A DNA stretch of 64,000 nucleotides from assembly GCF_003049645.1 (NCBI RefSeq), contig NZ_PYWK01000007.1, positions 1 through 64,000 of the forward strand. Reading direction: 5' to 3'. The DNA comes from Metasolibacillus fluoroglycofenilyticus (lineage in GTDB: Bacteria; Bacillota; Bacilli; Bacillales_A; Planococcaceae). This document shows positions 43,883-52,672 of this stretch, piece after piece (within the stretch, counting starts at the first letter, position 1; each line of letters begins with the position of its first letter). Below the pieces are notes generated by a model. The model did not search any database. It saw only the letters and a program-made list of their open reading frames with translations, and was not told the origin of the DNA. Position numbers and translations under genes: made by a program.

Positions 43883-44484
43883 TACGAATAGTCATTGCTG
43901 AGGATCAAGGAATGTTACTAGGTGCGATGAAATCCTTGCTTAGCTTAGAGGAAGATATGGAAGTAGTAGGTCTTGCGAAAAACGGTGAAGAGGCGATTAA
44001 GCTTGTAACTGAACTACAGCCTGATATTTGTATTATGGACATTGAAATGCCTGTAAAAACTGGGCTTGATGCAGCAGAATTGCTACGAGAGCATGAATGT
44101 AAAATTATCATTTTAACAACATTCGCTCGCCCTGGTTATTTTGAACGTGCACGTAAAGCAGGAGTGCGCGGCTATTTATTAAAGGACAGCCCGATTGAGG
44201 AGCTTGTACATGCGATTCGCACAATTATGGATGGTCGTAAAATTTACGCACCGGAGCTTGTTGACTTCGTTTATGAGGATGATAGTGAAAATCCTTTAAC
44301 AGAGCGTGAAAGCCAAGTGTTAGAGCTAGTGGCAGAAGGCAAAACCACCAAGGAAATTGCGGCTGAGCTTTATTTATCCGCAGGTACAGTGCGCAACTAT
44401 ATTTCCACGATTTTAGATAAGCTAGGCGTCAGCAACCGCATTGAAGCAATCGCTCGTTTTAAAGAAAAGGGCTGGAATAAATGA
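43879..44484 (+). CDS. desR: NarL/FixJ-type response regulator DesR
   Basis: 201 residues. Receiver domain (about 1-120) with the phosphorylated Asp54 in QPDICIMDIEMPVKTG, acidic pair ED at 8-9 and Lys in LLKDSPIEE. LuxR-type helix-turn-helix (about 137-200: LTERESQVLELVAEGKTTKEIAAELYLSAGTVRNYISTILDKLGV). Activates des when phosphorylated by DesK. Overlaps desK (ATGA). Confidence 0.95.
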   Translation: MIRIVIAEDQGMLLGAMKSLLSLEEDMEVVGLAKNGEEAIKLVTELQPDICIMDIEMPVKTGLDAAELLREHECKIIILTTFARPGYFERARKAGVRGYLLKDSPIEELVHAIRTIMDGRKIYAPELVDFVYEDDSENPLTERESQVLELVAEGKTTKEIAAELYLSAGTVRNYISTILDKLGVSNRIEAIARFKEKGWNK

Positions 44485-44639
44485 GATATGGAATAAATCC
44501 CGAAAAAATATGGTAAGTAAGTTAATTTTTCTAATAATTTTGCCGGAATGAGCATTAAACTATTAGTAATATAAATAAGGGTATGCAAAAAGAATCGTCT
44601 GAAAAGCTATTTTTAGCGAATATTTATTATAAAAGCAGA

Positions 44640-44682
44640 GCCTGTCCGAAAAGATATACACTTTTCGGACAGGCCCTTTTTA
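44640..44682. terminator. Bidirectional terminator between desR and proline dehydrogenase
   Basis: GCCTGTCCGAAAAG with CTTTTCGGACAGGC, perfect 14-bp stem, followed by CCTTTTTA. Archetype of the hairpin family. Confidence 0.9.
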
Positions 44683-44686
44683 AAAT

Positions 44687-45661
44687 TTACTTTTTCTTTT
44701 TTGTTAAGCGACCTAATGCAAAAGCGCCTGCTGCGACAGCTAAAATTGTGTTTGTTTTTTTGTTAAATACTTGTTTCGTTACAAGATTTAAGTTTTGCGG
44801 ACGCTCTGCAAGACGGCGCATGAAGTAGCCGTACCAGTCTTTGCCGAATGGTACATACGTACAGAAATTATAGCCTTCTTTTGCTAAAGCGACTTGCATT
44901 TCTTTACGGAAGCCGTATAGCATTTGGAATTCGAATTTATCATTTGGGATATTATGGTCTTTTACAAAGCGTTTCACATGTTCGATAACATTGTGGTCAT
45001 GTGTAGCGATTGACGTAAATTTACCGTTTAGTAAATGATATTCGATTAATTCGATGTAGTTTAAGTCGATATCTAATTTATCTTGGTATGCAACAGACTC
45101 AGATTCCTTGTATGCACCTTTTACGATACGGAGGCGATAGTCCTTGAATTTTTCAATATCTTCTTTCGCACGGAAAAAGTATGCTTGGATTACTGTGCCG
45201 ACATTATCATATGTTTTAGAAAGCTCTTCGACTAAATCGAAAGATACTTGTAAACGGTCATAGTTTTCCATATCAAAGTTAACAAAAATATCGTATTCAG
45301 CAGCTTTTGCCACGATTTCACGTAAATTGTCATAACAGAAATCAATATCGATATCTAGACCAAGCTGGGAAGGCTTTAATGAGATATGTGCATCTACACC
45401 TTCAGTATGAATCGCTTCAATGACAGCTAAAATTTGCTCTTTCGCTTTTGTAGCTTCAGATTTTTCGAAAACAAATTCACCTAAATTATCTACTGTACAT
45501 GAAATGCCAAGTGCATTTAATTGTTTAATACTTTCGATTACTTCAGGGATATTCGTGCCTGCAACGACGCTTTGAGCTCCTAATTTTAAGCCATACTTTT
45601 GTGCTGCGCTATTTAAAAGCTGGTTTTCTGATAAGTGGATAAAAAAGTCACGTAATAGCAT
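44687..45661 (-). CDS. Proline dehydrogenase
   Basis: 324 residues of the monofunctional FAD-dependent PutB/FadM type that oxidises proline to pyrroline-5-carboxylate. Barrel motifs: CTVDNLGEFVF, HISLKPSQLGLDID, FVNFDMENYDR, RIVKGAYKESESVAYQDK, SIATHDHNVIEHV and FEFQMLYGFRKE. The C-terminus is unusual: after LVTKQVFNKK it adds the hydrophobic TILAVAAGAFALGRLTKKKK, which could be a membrane-tethering helix. The companion P5C dehydrogenase gene is not adjacent. Confidence 0.93.
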   Translation of the reverse strand: MLLRDFFIHLSENQLLNSAAQKYGLKLGAQSVVAGTNIPEVIESIKQLNALGISCTVDNLGEFVFEKSEATKAKEQILAVIEAIHTEGVDAHISLKPSQLGLDIDIDFCYDNLREIVAKAAEYDIFVNFDMENYDRLQVSFDLVEELSKTYDNVGTVIQAYFFRAKEDIEKFKDYRLRIVKGAYKESESVAYQDKLDIDLNYIELIEYHLLNGKFTSIATHDHNVIEHVKRFVKDHNIPNDKFEFQMLYGFRKEMQVALAKEGYNFCTYVPFGKDWYGYFMRRLAERPQNLNLVTKQVFNKKTNTILAVAAGAFALGRLTKKKK

Positions 45662-45747
45662 AAACTGTGCTCCTTTTATTTTTAGAATATAAATCTAAAT
45701 TATTATAACATATTTAGGCGAATATGCTACCAAAGTATAGAACATCA

Positions 45748-46506
45748 TCAATTAAAAGAATTTTTAATTAATTGCATACGTTCATTAAACAAAGAAGGAT
45801 AGATTAAAAAGCCAAAAACAATGCTAGTTAATGTCGCGCATGTTAACAAAGCAAAGACGATTAAAATTTGAAATTGTACTGCCTGTATCGGGTCAGCGCC
45901 ACCGATAATTTGTCCACTCATCATACCGGGTAACTGAACAAGACCGATTGTTTTTTGCGCTTCAATTGTTGGAATCATACTCGCTTTAATGGCCTTCGTT
46001 AAATGGCGATGCACTGCTTGCTTTGGCGTACCACCAAGCGATAAAATAAGCTCAATTTCATGCTCGTGTGCTTCGATTTCTGCCGAGAAGCGGTTTAAAA
46101 ACAAAATAGCTAAAACCATTGAATTGCCAATTAGCATTCCGCTAATCGGAATAATATATTGGGCGGTTGGTGGAATAATATGAAAACCAACTAACACACC
46201 TTGTGTAATCACTTCAACAACAATTAATGTAACCGCTAATTTCCATGTAATACCCGGAATATTTTTCCCATTTTTACGTGCGTTAAGTGTCGCAACGGTA
46301 ATCATCAATACAATCATCAGTAACAAATAAATGAAATGCTCGGTATCAAAAACGAATTTCAATACATAGCCGACGACAAGTAGCTGAATAATGGAGCGCA
46401 CAGTGGCAATTACTGTATCCTTTTCAAGCCCTAAATTTAATGTCTTGGATAAAAGAAGTGGAATGAGGACAAAAATAAGTGTTAATGCTAATGCTGTATA
46501 GGTCAT
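45748..46506 (-). CDS. fetB: FetB-type ABC transporter permease (UPF0014)
   Basis: 252 residues with about seven hydrophobic segments. UPF0014/YbbM motifs are present: LGLEKDTVIATVRSIIQLLVVGYVLKF, PISGMLIGNSMVLAILFLNRF, LSLGGTPKQAVHRHLTKAI and VQLPGMMSGQIIGGADPIQAVQFQI. With the ATPase encoded just upstream (four-base overlap) it matches E. coli FetAB, an iron exporter linked to peroxide tolerance. The substrate here is inferred only from family. Confidence 0.88.
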   Translation of the reverse strand: MTYTALALTLIFVLIPLLLSKTLNLGLEKDTVIATVRSIIQLLVVGYVLKFVFDTEHFIYLLLMIVLMITVATLNARKNGKNIPGITWKLAVTLIVVEVITQGVLVGFHIIPPTAQYIIPISGMLIGNSMVLAILFLNRFSAEIEAHEHEIELILSLGGTPKQAVHRHLTKAIKASMIPTIEAQKTIGLVQLPGMMSGQIIGGADPIQAVQFQILIVFALLTCATLTSIVFGFLIYPSLFNERMQLIKNSFN

Positions 46507-47225
46507 GTCGTCCTCCCAAGAAGAAATGCTACAATTCTAGGGTCTGTAGAGTTCATTATTTCTTTCGTTGCACCCGCAGCGACCAATTGACCCTTCATTA
46601 ATACCCATGTCATATCCCCTAACTCCTGTGCTTGCCGAATACTATGCGTAATCCAAATAATTGTTACACCTCTTTGGCGCAGCTTTAAAATTAATTGCTC
46701 AATATCATAAACGGATTGTGGGTCTAAGGCGGATGTAATTTCATCTAGCAATAGAATAGTAGAGTTGTTTAATAAAGTTCTAGCAATTGCTATTTTTTGT
46801 TTTTGCCCACCAGATAAATCAGTTGCCTGTTTTAGTAAGAAAGATTCATCTAGACCGACATCAATAAGTGCGTTCAAAGCCTCTTCGTTTGTTAATATCT
46901 CGTGCTGAAGCCGTCTTGGCAATGCTAGATTTTCAAAGACAGTTGTTCGCAAAATAGGGGCCTGCTGTAAAACGATACCTACCTTTCTGCGAAGTGCGGT
47001 TGGTTCAAATGTGTCGATGGCTTGTCCTTCCACATAAATATTGCCATTTGTCGGACTAATAAGCGCATTGCATAATTTGAGCAACGTCGTTTTTCCTGCG
47101 CCTGATGGACCAATTAATGTAGTAATAGAGCCCTGCTGTACTCGCTGTGAAATATTCGATAAAATCATTTGTTTATTTATTTGGTAGCTAATATTTTCAA
47201 ATTTGATTACGTGTGAAACGGTCAT
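46503..47225 (-). CDS. fetA: FetA-type ABC transporter ATP-binding protein
   Basis: 240 residues from ATG 47225, chosen because AAGGAG lies seven bases upstream on the minus strand; the longer frame has no such site. Walker A GPSGAGKTTLLK, Q-loop VGIVLQQAPI, signature DLSGGQKQKIAIARTLL, Walker B TILLLDEITSALD and H-loop WITHS are all intact. Pairs with the overlapping permease gene. Family members act in iron export or homeostasis. Confidence 0.88.
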   Translation of the reverse strand: MTVSHVIKFENISYQINKQMILSNISQRVQQGSITTLIGPSGAGKTTLLKLCNALISPTNGNIYVEGQAIDTFEPTALRRKVGIVLQQAPILRTTVFENLALPRRLQHEILTNEEALNALIDVGLDESFLLKQATDLSGGQKQKIAIARTLLNNSTILLLDEITSALDPQSVYDIEQLILKLRQRGVTIIWITHSIRQAQELGDMTWVLMKGQLVAAGATKEIMNSTDPRIVAFLLGRTT

Positions 47226-47349
47226 AGCAGTCTCCTTTTTTCTCATGATATTACGATAAAGTATATCATTAAGCACAAACATTCGAGCCGATTAAAATTC
47301 TAAAATAGTGTATACTATGACTAATATGTTTCGGAAGAAGGGATTTTGT

Positions 47350-48819
47350 ATGGGAACGAAGTATCAAGATGATAGCTTAGCGTTACACACGGACTTATAT
47401 CAAATCAATATGGCTGAAAGTTATTGGGCAGATAATGTGCATAATCGAAAGGCTGTGTTTGAGCTATATTTTAGAAAGTTACCATTTGGCAATGGCTATG
47501 CTGTTTTTGCAGGACTTGAGCGTGCGCTTGATTATTTAAAAAACTTCCACTTTACAGAAAGCGATATTGCTTACTTGCGTGAAGAGCTAGGCTATGGGGA
47601 AGATTTTTTAAGCTATTTACAAGATATTCGCTTTACAGGAACAGTCTATTCAATGGTAGAAGGGGAGCTTGCTTTTGGCAATGAGCCAATTATGCGCATT
47701 GAGGCACCGCTTATTGAAGCGCAGTTAGTTGAAACTGCCCTGCTGAATATCGTTAATTTCCAAACACTTATTGCAACAAAGGCAAGTCGTATTAAGCAAG
47801 TGATAAAAGATGAGGTAGGCATGGAGTTTGGAACAAGACGTGCACAGGAAATGGATGCTGCATTGTGGGGGGCAAGAGCTGCTGTAATTGGTGGCTTTGA
47901 ATCAACATCAAATGTGCGCGCGGGGAAAAAGTTTAATATTCCTGTATCGGGCACGCATGCACATGCGCTTGTACAAGCATATAAAAATGATTATGACGCC
48001 TTTCATGCGTATGCGAAGCGACATCGCAATTGCGTCTTTTTAGTAGATACGTATAACACATTAAAATCAGGCGTCCCAAGTGCAATTAAAGTAGCAAAGG
48101 AACTTGGGGATAAAATTAATTTTGTCGGCATTCGTTTAGATAGCGGGGACATCGCCTTTTTATCAAAGGAAGCACGTCGTATGCTTGATGAGGCAGGGTT
48201 TCCAGATGCGAAAGTAATTGTGTCGAATGATTTAGATGAATATACAATTTTAAATTTAAAGGCACAAGGGGCAAAGGTGGATATGTGGGGGATTGGCACA
48301 AAGCTTATTACTGCATATGATCAGCCAGCGTTAGGAGCTGTTTATAAAATAGTAGCAATTGAAAATGAAAACGGTGTGATGGAGGATACAATTAAAATTT
48401 CTGCAAACGCTGAAAAAGTAACGACACCGGGCTTGAAAAAGGTCTATCGCATTATCGACCGCGCTACAGGCAAGTCAGAGGGAGATTATATTGCGATGGA
48501 GGACGAGCAGCCACAGGAGGAAAATCGCATTAAAATGTTCCATCCTGTGCATACATTTGTCTCAAAATTCGTCACAAATTTTGAAGCGAAAAACTTGCAT
48601 GTAAAAGTAATTGAAGATGGGAAGATTATTTATCAAAACCCAGCACTTACAACTATTCGCCAATATGCAAAGGACAATTTAGAGCTGCTGTGGGATGAGT
48701 ATAAGCGTTCATTAAATCCAGAGGAGTATCCTGTAGATTTAAGTCAAAAATGCTGGGATAATAAAATGCGCAATATTAATGAGGCGCGTGCAATGGTTGA
48801 AAAGTTGGAGCAATCATAA
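47350..48819 (+). CDS. pncB: Nicotinate phosphoribosyltransferase
   Basis: 489 residues, type typical of Firmicutes. The N-terminus SLALHTDLYQINMAESYWADN, the catalytic-region GTRRAQEMDAALWGARAAVIGGFESTSNV, SGTHAHALVQAY (the phosphorylated His region) and VGIRLDSGDIAFLSKEAR are conserved. It converts nicotinate, PRPP and ATP to nicotinate mononucleotide. ATG 47350 follows AGAAGGG; an earlier frame from 47308 has no ribosome binding site. nadE follows 13 bases later, forming an NAD-salvage operon. Confidence 0.95.
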   Translation: MGTKYQDDSLALHTDLYQINMAESYWADNVHNRKAVFELYFRKLPFGNGYAVFAGLERALDYLKNFHFTESDIAYLREELGYGEDFLSYLQDIRFTGTVYSMVEGELAFGNEPIMRIEAPLIEAQLVETALLNIVNFQTLIATKASRIKQVIKDEVGMEFGTRRAQEMDAALWGARAAVIGGFESTSNVRAGKKFNIPVSGTHAHALVQAYKNDYDAFHAYAKRHRNCVFLVDTYNTLKSGVPSAIKVAKELGDKINFVGIRLDSGDIAFLSKEARRMLDEAGFPDAKVIVSNDLDEYTILNLKAQGAKVDMWGIGTKLITAYDQPALGAVYKIVAIENENGVMEDTIKISANAEKVTTPGLKKVYRIIDRATGKSEGDYIAMEDEQPQEENRIKMFHPVHTFVSKFVTNFEAKNLHVKVIEDGKIIYQNPALTTIRQYAKDNLELLWDEYKRSLNPEEYPVDLSQKCWDNKMRNINEARAMVEKLEQS

Positions 48820-48832
48820 GGGGTGTTGACAA

Positions 48833-49657
48833 ATGACATTGCAACAGCAAATTATTGAAGAGCTAAAGGTTTTACCAACGATTGACCCACAAGAGGAAGT
48901 TCGTAAAACAATTGATTTTCTCAAAAGCTATGCCAAGAAGCATAGTTTTATTAAAGGCTTTGTGCTAGGGATTAGTGGCGGTCAGGATTCTACGCTTGCT
49001 GGCAAGCTAACCCAGCTAGCGGTAGATGAGCTAAATGCAGAGGCAGGCGAAAATAAATATGCATTTTGGGCAGTTCGCTTACCATACGGTAATCAGTTTG
49101 ACGAACAAGATTGCCAAGATGCGTTAGAATTTATTCAGCCAACGCATATTTACACAATTAATATTAAAGCGGCGGTAGATGCAAGTGTACACACATTAAC
49201 TGCTGCTGGTATCCAATTAAGCGATTTTGTGAAGGGCAATGAAAAGGCACGGGAGCGTATGAAAGCACAGTTTTCGATTGCTGCAATGCATAATGCAGTC
49301 GTAATTGGCACCGACCATGCGGCTGAAGCAATTACAGGGTTTTACACAAAATTTGGAGATGGTGGCGCAGACTTAATGCCGATTTTCCGTTTAAATAAGC
49401 GCCAAGGAAAGCAAATTTTAGCGCACTTAAATTGTCCAGCGCATTTATACGTTAAAGTGGCGACAGCGGATTTAGAGGAGAACCGTCCTGCACTACCTGA
49501 TGAGGTAGCGCTTGGCATCACCTATGATTTAATTGATGATTATTTGGAAGGTAAAGAAATACCAGCAGATGCGCGCGCCATTTTAGAAGGGCACTATTTG
49601 CGTTCACAGCATAAACGACATATGCCAATTACGATTTTTGATGATTTTTGGAAATGA
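48833..49657 (+). CDS. nadE: Ammonia-dependent NAD+ synthetase
   Basis: 274 residues, the NH3-dependent form without a glutaminase domain. P-loop [17 protein letters not shown], then [51 protein letters not shown] and the C-terminal [16 protein letters not shown]. It amidates nicotinate adenine dinucleotide to NAD+. Preceded by GGGGTG. Cotranscribed with pncB; the nadD step is outside the window. Confidence 0.96.
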   Translation: MTLQQQIIEELKVLPTIDPQEEVRKTIDFLKSYAKKHSFIKGFVLGISGGQDSTLAGKLTQLAVDELNAEAGENKYAFWAVRLPYGNQFDEQDCQDALEFIQPTHIYTINIKAAVDASVHTLTAAGIQLSDFVKGNEKARERMKAQFSIAAMHNAVVIGTDHAAEAITGFYTKFGDGGADLMPIFRLNKRQGKQILAHLNCPAHLYVKVATADLEENRPALPDEVALGITYDLIDDYLEGKEIPADARAILEGHYLRSQHKRHMPITIFDDFWK

Positions 49658-49667
49658 GAAAACAATA

Positions 49668-49728
49668 GAGCCGAACTATGAATGGAACGCTAAAAGGCAC
49701 TCCTGAATAGCTCGGCCTTTCTATTTTT
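49668..49728 (+). terminator. Terminator after nadE
   Basis: GAGCCGAACTAT with ATAGCTCGGC across a 27-base loop, then CTTTCTATTTTTT. The stem has one mismatch. Confidence 0.55.
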
Positions 49729-49809
49729 TACGCCAGCTTTATTTTTTACACAAAAATACGATATAAATAGTACAAGTAATTCTATTGAAATTGAAAGGAG
49801 GTATGTGTA

Positions 49810-50142
49810 ATGCGCACGTCTAGAGTAAGTGCTACGCATAATAATATGTTTCGCGACACGCGCCATTATGTGCAGGCTAGCGATGCTTTTGGACAGGTGA
49901 TGGATGAAAACAATCGCCCACCGTTTCAGCAGTCCAATCATGAATCTTTCCTAGCGAATAATAAAAAAAATAAGAAAAATAAAGGCATTATTTTAAAAAA
50001 TAGCCCACGCCTTATTATTAAAGGCATGCAGTATAATGCAGACTCCGCGATGATTCGCAACCGTCTTATCGTAGCGTCTCAAGTGGTTAATTATACGAGC
50101 AATATCAAAAGTCGCCATTACACATACCGAAATTCAATTTAG
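49810..50142 (+). CDS. Small basic hypothetical protein
   Basis: 110 residues, strongly basic and Asn-rich (NNKKNKKNKGIILKN), with no signal peptide or membrane segment. A very good GAAAGGAGGT lies before the ATG, which is the main reason to call it. I do not recognise a family. The composition resembles small spore or nucleic-acid-associated proteins, but this is only a compositional hint. It stands alone between nadE and the moxR operon. Confidence 0.65.
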   Translation: MRTSRVSATHNNMFRDTRHYVQASDAFGQVMDENNRPPFQQSNHESFLANNKKNKKNKGIILKNSPRLIIKGMQYNADSAMIRNRLIVASQVVNYTSNIKSRHYTYRNSI

Positions 50143-50543
50143 AGTGCGTTTCACCAAACAGTGTAGTTCCCTGCTTGATGAAACGCTTTGTTGATGTTTT
50201 AGCAAAGAAACTACGGGATAAAAATCAGGTTTGTTGATTAGCTTTTATTTTACAAAGAATTTTAATAAAATGAAAGATGTAAAAAAGAACCATCTTCAGT
50301 GTGCAACAAGTCGGCAACTGTACTGCTCGTTGCATACCCTATCTCCTTTTAGTTGTGTTTAAAAGTGCTTTTAGCTATTCTTAAAGTATTAGCAGAAAGT
50401 TTCAACTCCCTGCTGATTAAAATCAAATGATTGGTGGACAACATAGGTTATATTGAAGGATTTTTCATGGAAGTCTAGATATAATTATGCTAATACATGT
50501 TTGATTATTCAAAAAATTGCTATTGCTGCAAGGGGGACATAGG
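50143..50543. other. Intergenic region upstream of moxR
   Basis: 401 bases. It starts with a terminator-like hairpin GCGTTTCA/TGAAACGC (50146-50186). Near 50398-50425 TTTCAACTCCCTGCTGATT resembles part of the repeat at 42615-42655. Otherwise nothing recognisable. Confidence 0.5.
50146..50190 (+). terminator. Terminator after the 49810 gene
   Basis: GCGTTTCA ... CTGCTTGATGAAACGC then TTTGTTG; modest T-run. Confidence 0.55.
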
Positions 50544-51488
50544 ATGCATCATCAAATAGAAGCGATTATAAAAAATATAGAAAAGGTCATGATAGGGAAG
50601 AAGGAGGTTGCCGAACTTAGCGTTGTTGCTCTGCTCGCGGGAGGACATGTGTTATTAGAGGACGTTCCCGGTGTAGGAAAAACAATGATGGTTCGTTCTT
50701 TGGCGAAATCAGTTAGTGCGGAATTCCGCAGAATTCAATTTACACCTGATTTATTGCCTTCGGATGTTGTAGGGGTTTCAGTTTATAATCCGAAAACATT
50801 GGAATTTGAATTCCGAGCAGGCCCAATTATCGGTAATATTATATTGGCAGACGAAATTAACCGAACATCGCCAAAAACGCAATCAGCCTTGCTTGAAGCG
50901 ATGGAGGAGGCGTCTGTGACAATTGATGGTGAAACGCTTAAAATCGCAAAGCCATTTTTCGTTATGGCAACGCAAAATCCAATTGAATACGAGGGTACAT
51001 ACCCATTACCCGAGGCGCAGCTTGATCGCTTTTTATTAAAGATTAAAATGGGCTACCCGACAGTAGCTGAGGAGGTAGAAGTATTAAGAAGGGCACAGTA
51101 CAAGCAGCCAATTGAAGAGATTAAGGCGGTGCTTTCTTTAGAAGAGCTACTAGCATTGCAGCATGAGGTAAAGCAAGTTTATATCGAAGATAGCGTTAAA
51201 ACGTATATTGTCGAATTAGCTAGCGCAACGCGTCGTGATGGACAAATTTATTTGGGTGTAAGCCCGCGTGCCTCACTTGCTTTAATGAAAGCAGCACAAG
51301 CCTACGCTTTATTAAAAGGAAGAGATTTTGTAACGCCTGATGATGTGCAATATTTAGCGCCATTTGTCTTTAGCCACCGTTTGATTTTGCAGCCAGAAGC
51401 ACGTTATGAAGGGATTACAGCAGAACAGGTTATGGAGCGTATTGTTGAATGGGGCAGAGTACCTGTTCAAAGGTATGGTGAACAATGA
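50544..51488 (+). CDS. MoxR family AAA+ ATPase
   Basis: 314 residues. ATG 50544 follows AGGGGGA. Walker A LLEDVPGVGKTMMVRSLA, Walker B ILADEINRTSPKTQSALLEAMEE, sensor 1 ATQNPIEYEGTYPLPEAQLDRF and the C-terminal lid are intact. MoxR ATPases act as chaperones for metal insertion or complex assembly. First gene of a three-gene operon with a DUF58 protein (four-base overlap) and a transglutaminase, the same trio as B. subtilis yeaC-yeaD-yebA, also located just before guaA. Confidence 0.93.
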   Translation: MHHQIEAIIKNIEKVMIGKKEVAELSVVALLAGGHVLLEDVPGVGKTMMVRSLAKSVSAEFRRIQFTPDLLPSDVVGVSVYNPKTLEFEFRAGPIIGNIILADEINRTSPKTQSALLEAMEEASVTIDGETLKIAKPFFVMATQNPIEYEGTYPLPEAQLDRFLLKIKMGYPTVAEEVEVLRRAQYKQPIEEIKAVLSLEELLALQHEVKQVYIEDSVKTYIVELASATRRDGQIYLGVSPRASLALMKAAQAYALLKGRDFVTPDDVQYLAPFVFSHRLILQPEARYEGITAEQVMERIVEWGRVPVQRYGEQ

Positions 51489-52672
51489 CGAATGTTTATA
51501 CAATTATTCGAAATAATATTAAATTAGTAAGTATTGTAATACTCGCGATTGCCTTATTTTGCTATGCGATGTTTCAAGGTGGCTTTGTAAGTTGGTTTAT
51601 TTTTTTTGTAATAAGCCCATTTTTGCTTTATGCAATCATGCTGTATATCGTACCGTTGAGATTTTCAATAACGGAGCGTAATATTTATCCATCTTACGCA
51701 AAGCATGGCGATGATTTGCAAATAACGGTAGGCTTTCGTAACAATACAAGAATTCCATTGGCTTTTTTGACTGTTCGCGAAATGGCGGAGGAGCATCATC
51801 TAAACGATAATAGTAAATTAATTTTTGTTGGCTTCAAACGATACTTTGAGTGGACATATGAAGTTAAAAATGTGACGCGTGGTGAATATCGCTTTCAAGG
51901 TTTGGCATTTACAGTGACCGATTTTTTCGGCTGGGCAATCCGTCAGAAAAATGTAGAAGCGCCGCATGCAATTCTCGTTTATCCGAAAACCGTTGCAATC
52001 CCATTTTCTACAATGCAAATGCAGTATGATCAAGGGACAGTAGCCTCTAAATATACGATATTGAAAGATACAACAATGGCAACAGGTGTCCGAAATTATC
52101 AGCCAGGTGACCGCTTTTCGTGGATTCATTGGAAATCCTTTGCCAAGGATGGGACACTGCGCACAAAGGAATTTGAAGACCGCCAAGCACAGCGTTTACT
52201 CGTTTGTATTCAGCAATCATCCGTCAAGCATTTTGAAGAGGCGGTTAGCTTAACTGCCTCTATTATGCAATCAATTGTGAAGCATAACGGGGAGGTCTCA
52301 TTTGCTACAGCAGGAGAAAATCGATTGTACATGCCTGTTGTACGAACAGACGGACAGCTAGAAAAAGTGATGCGTCATTTAGCTATCGTTCAGGCAAGTG
52401 GAGAGGACACAGCGTCAACAATTGTACGTAGCAGATACCAAGGGTTGAATCAATCCATTTTAATTATCGTGACAGGTGAGTTTACGAAGGAATGTCAGCA
52501 ATTATTATTAAGTAAAGCACAGCATGTACGTGCAATTATTTGCTTTGTTATTGTTACGAAAGATGAATTAAAAAGCATGACAAATACATACCGCACGATA
52601 GGACAAAACCGAGTGATTTATTTAACTGAGGATATGTTTAGTCAAGCATTCACGGAGGTGAATAGACCGTGA
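51485..52672 (+). CDS. DUF58 domain-containing protein (YeaD-like)
   Basis: 395 residues. Two N-terminal membrane segments (about 10-55), then a region with the DUF58 signature GVRNYQPGDRFSWIHWKSFAKDGTLRTKEFEDR near residue 195-230, and a vWA-like C-terminal fold. Partner of MoxR in many genomes. Overlaps moxR by four bases and the transglutaminase gene by four bases (GTGA), indicating translational coupling. Biochemical role not established. Confidence 0.9.
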   Translation: MTNVYTIIRNNIKLVSIVILAIALFCYAMFQGGFVSWFIFFVISPFLLYAIMLYIVPLRFSITERNIYPSYAKHGDDLQITVGFRNNTRIPLAFLTVREMAEEHHLNDNSKLIFVGFKRYFEWTYEVKNVTRGEYRFQGLAFTVTDFFGWAIRQKNVEAPHAILVYPKTVAIPFSTMQMQYDQGTVASKYTILKDTTMATGVRNYQPGDRFSWIHWKSFAKDGTLRTKEFEDRQAQRLLVCIQQSSVKHFEEAVSLTASIMQSIVKHNGEVSFATAGENRLYMPVVRTDGQLEKVMRHLAIVQASGEDTASTIVRSRYQGLNQSILIIVTGEFTKECQQLLLSKAQHVRAIICFVIVTKDELKSMTNTYRTIGQNRVIYLTEDMFSQAFTEVNRP

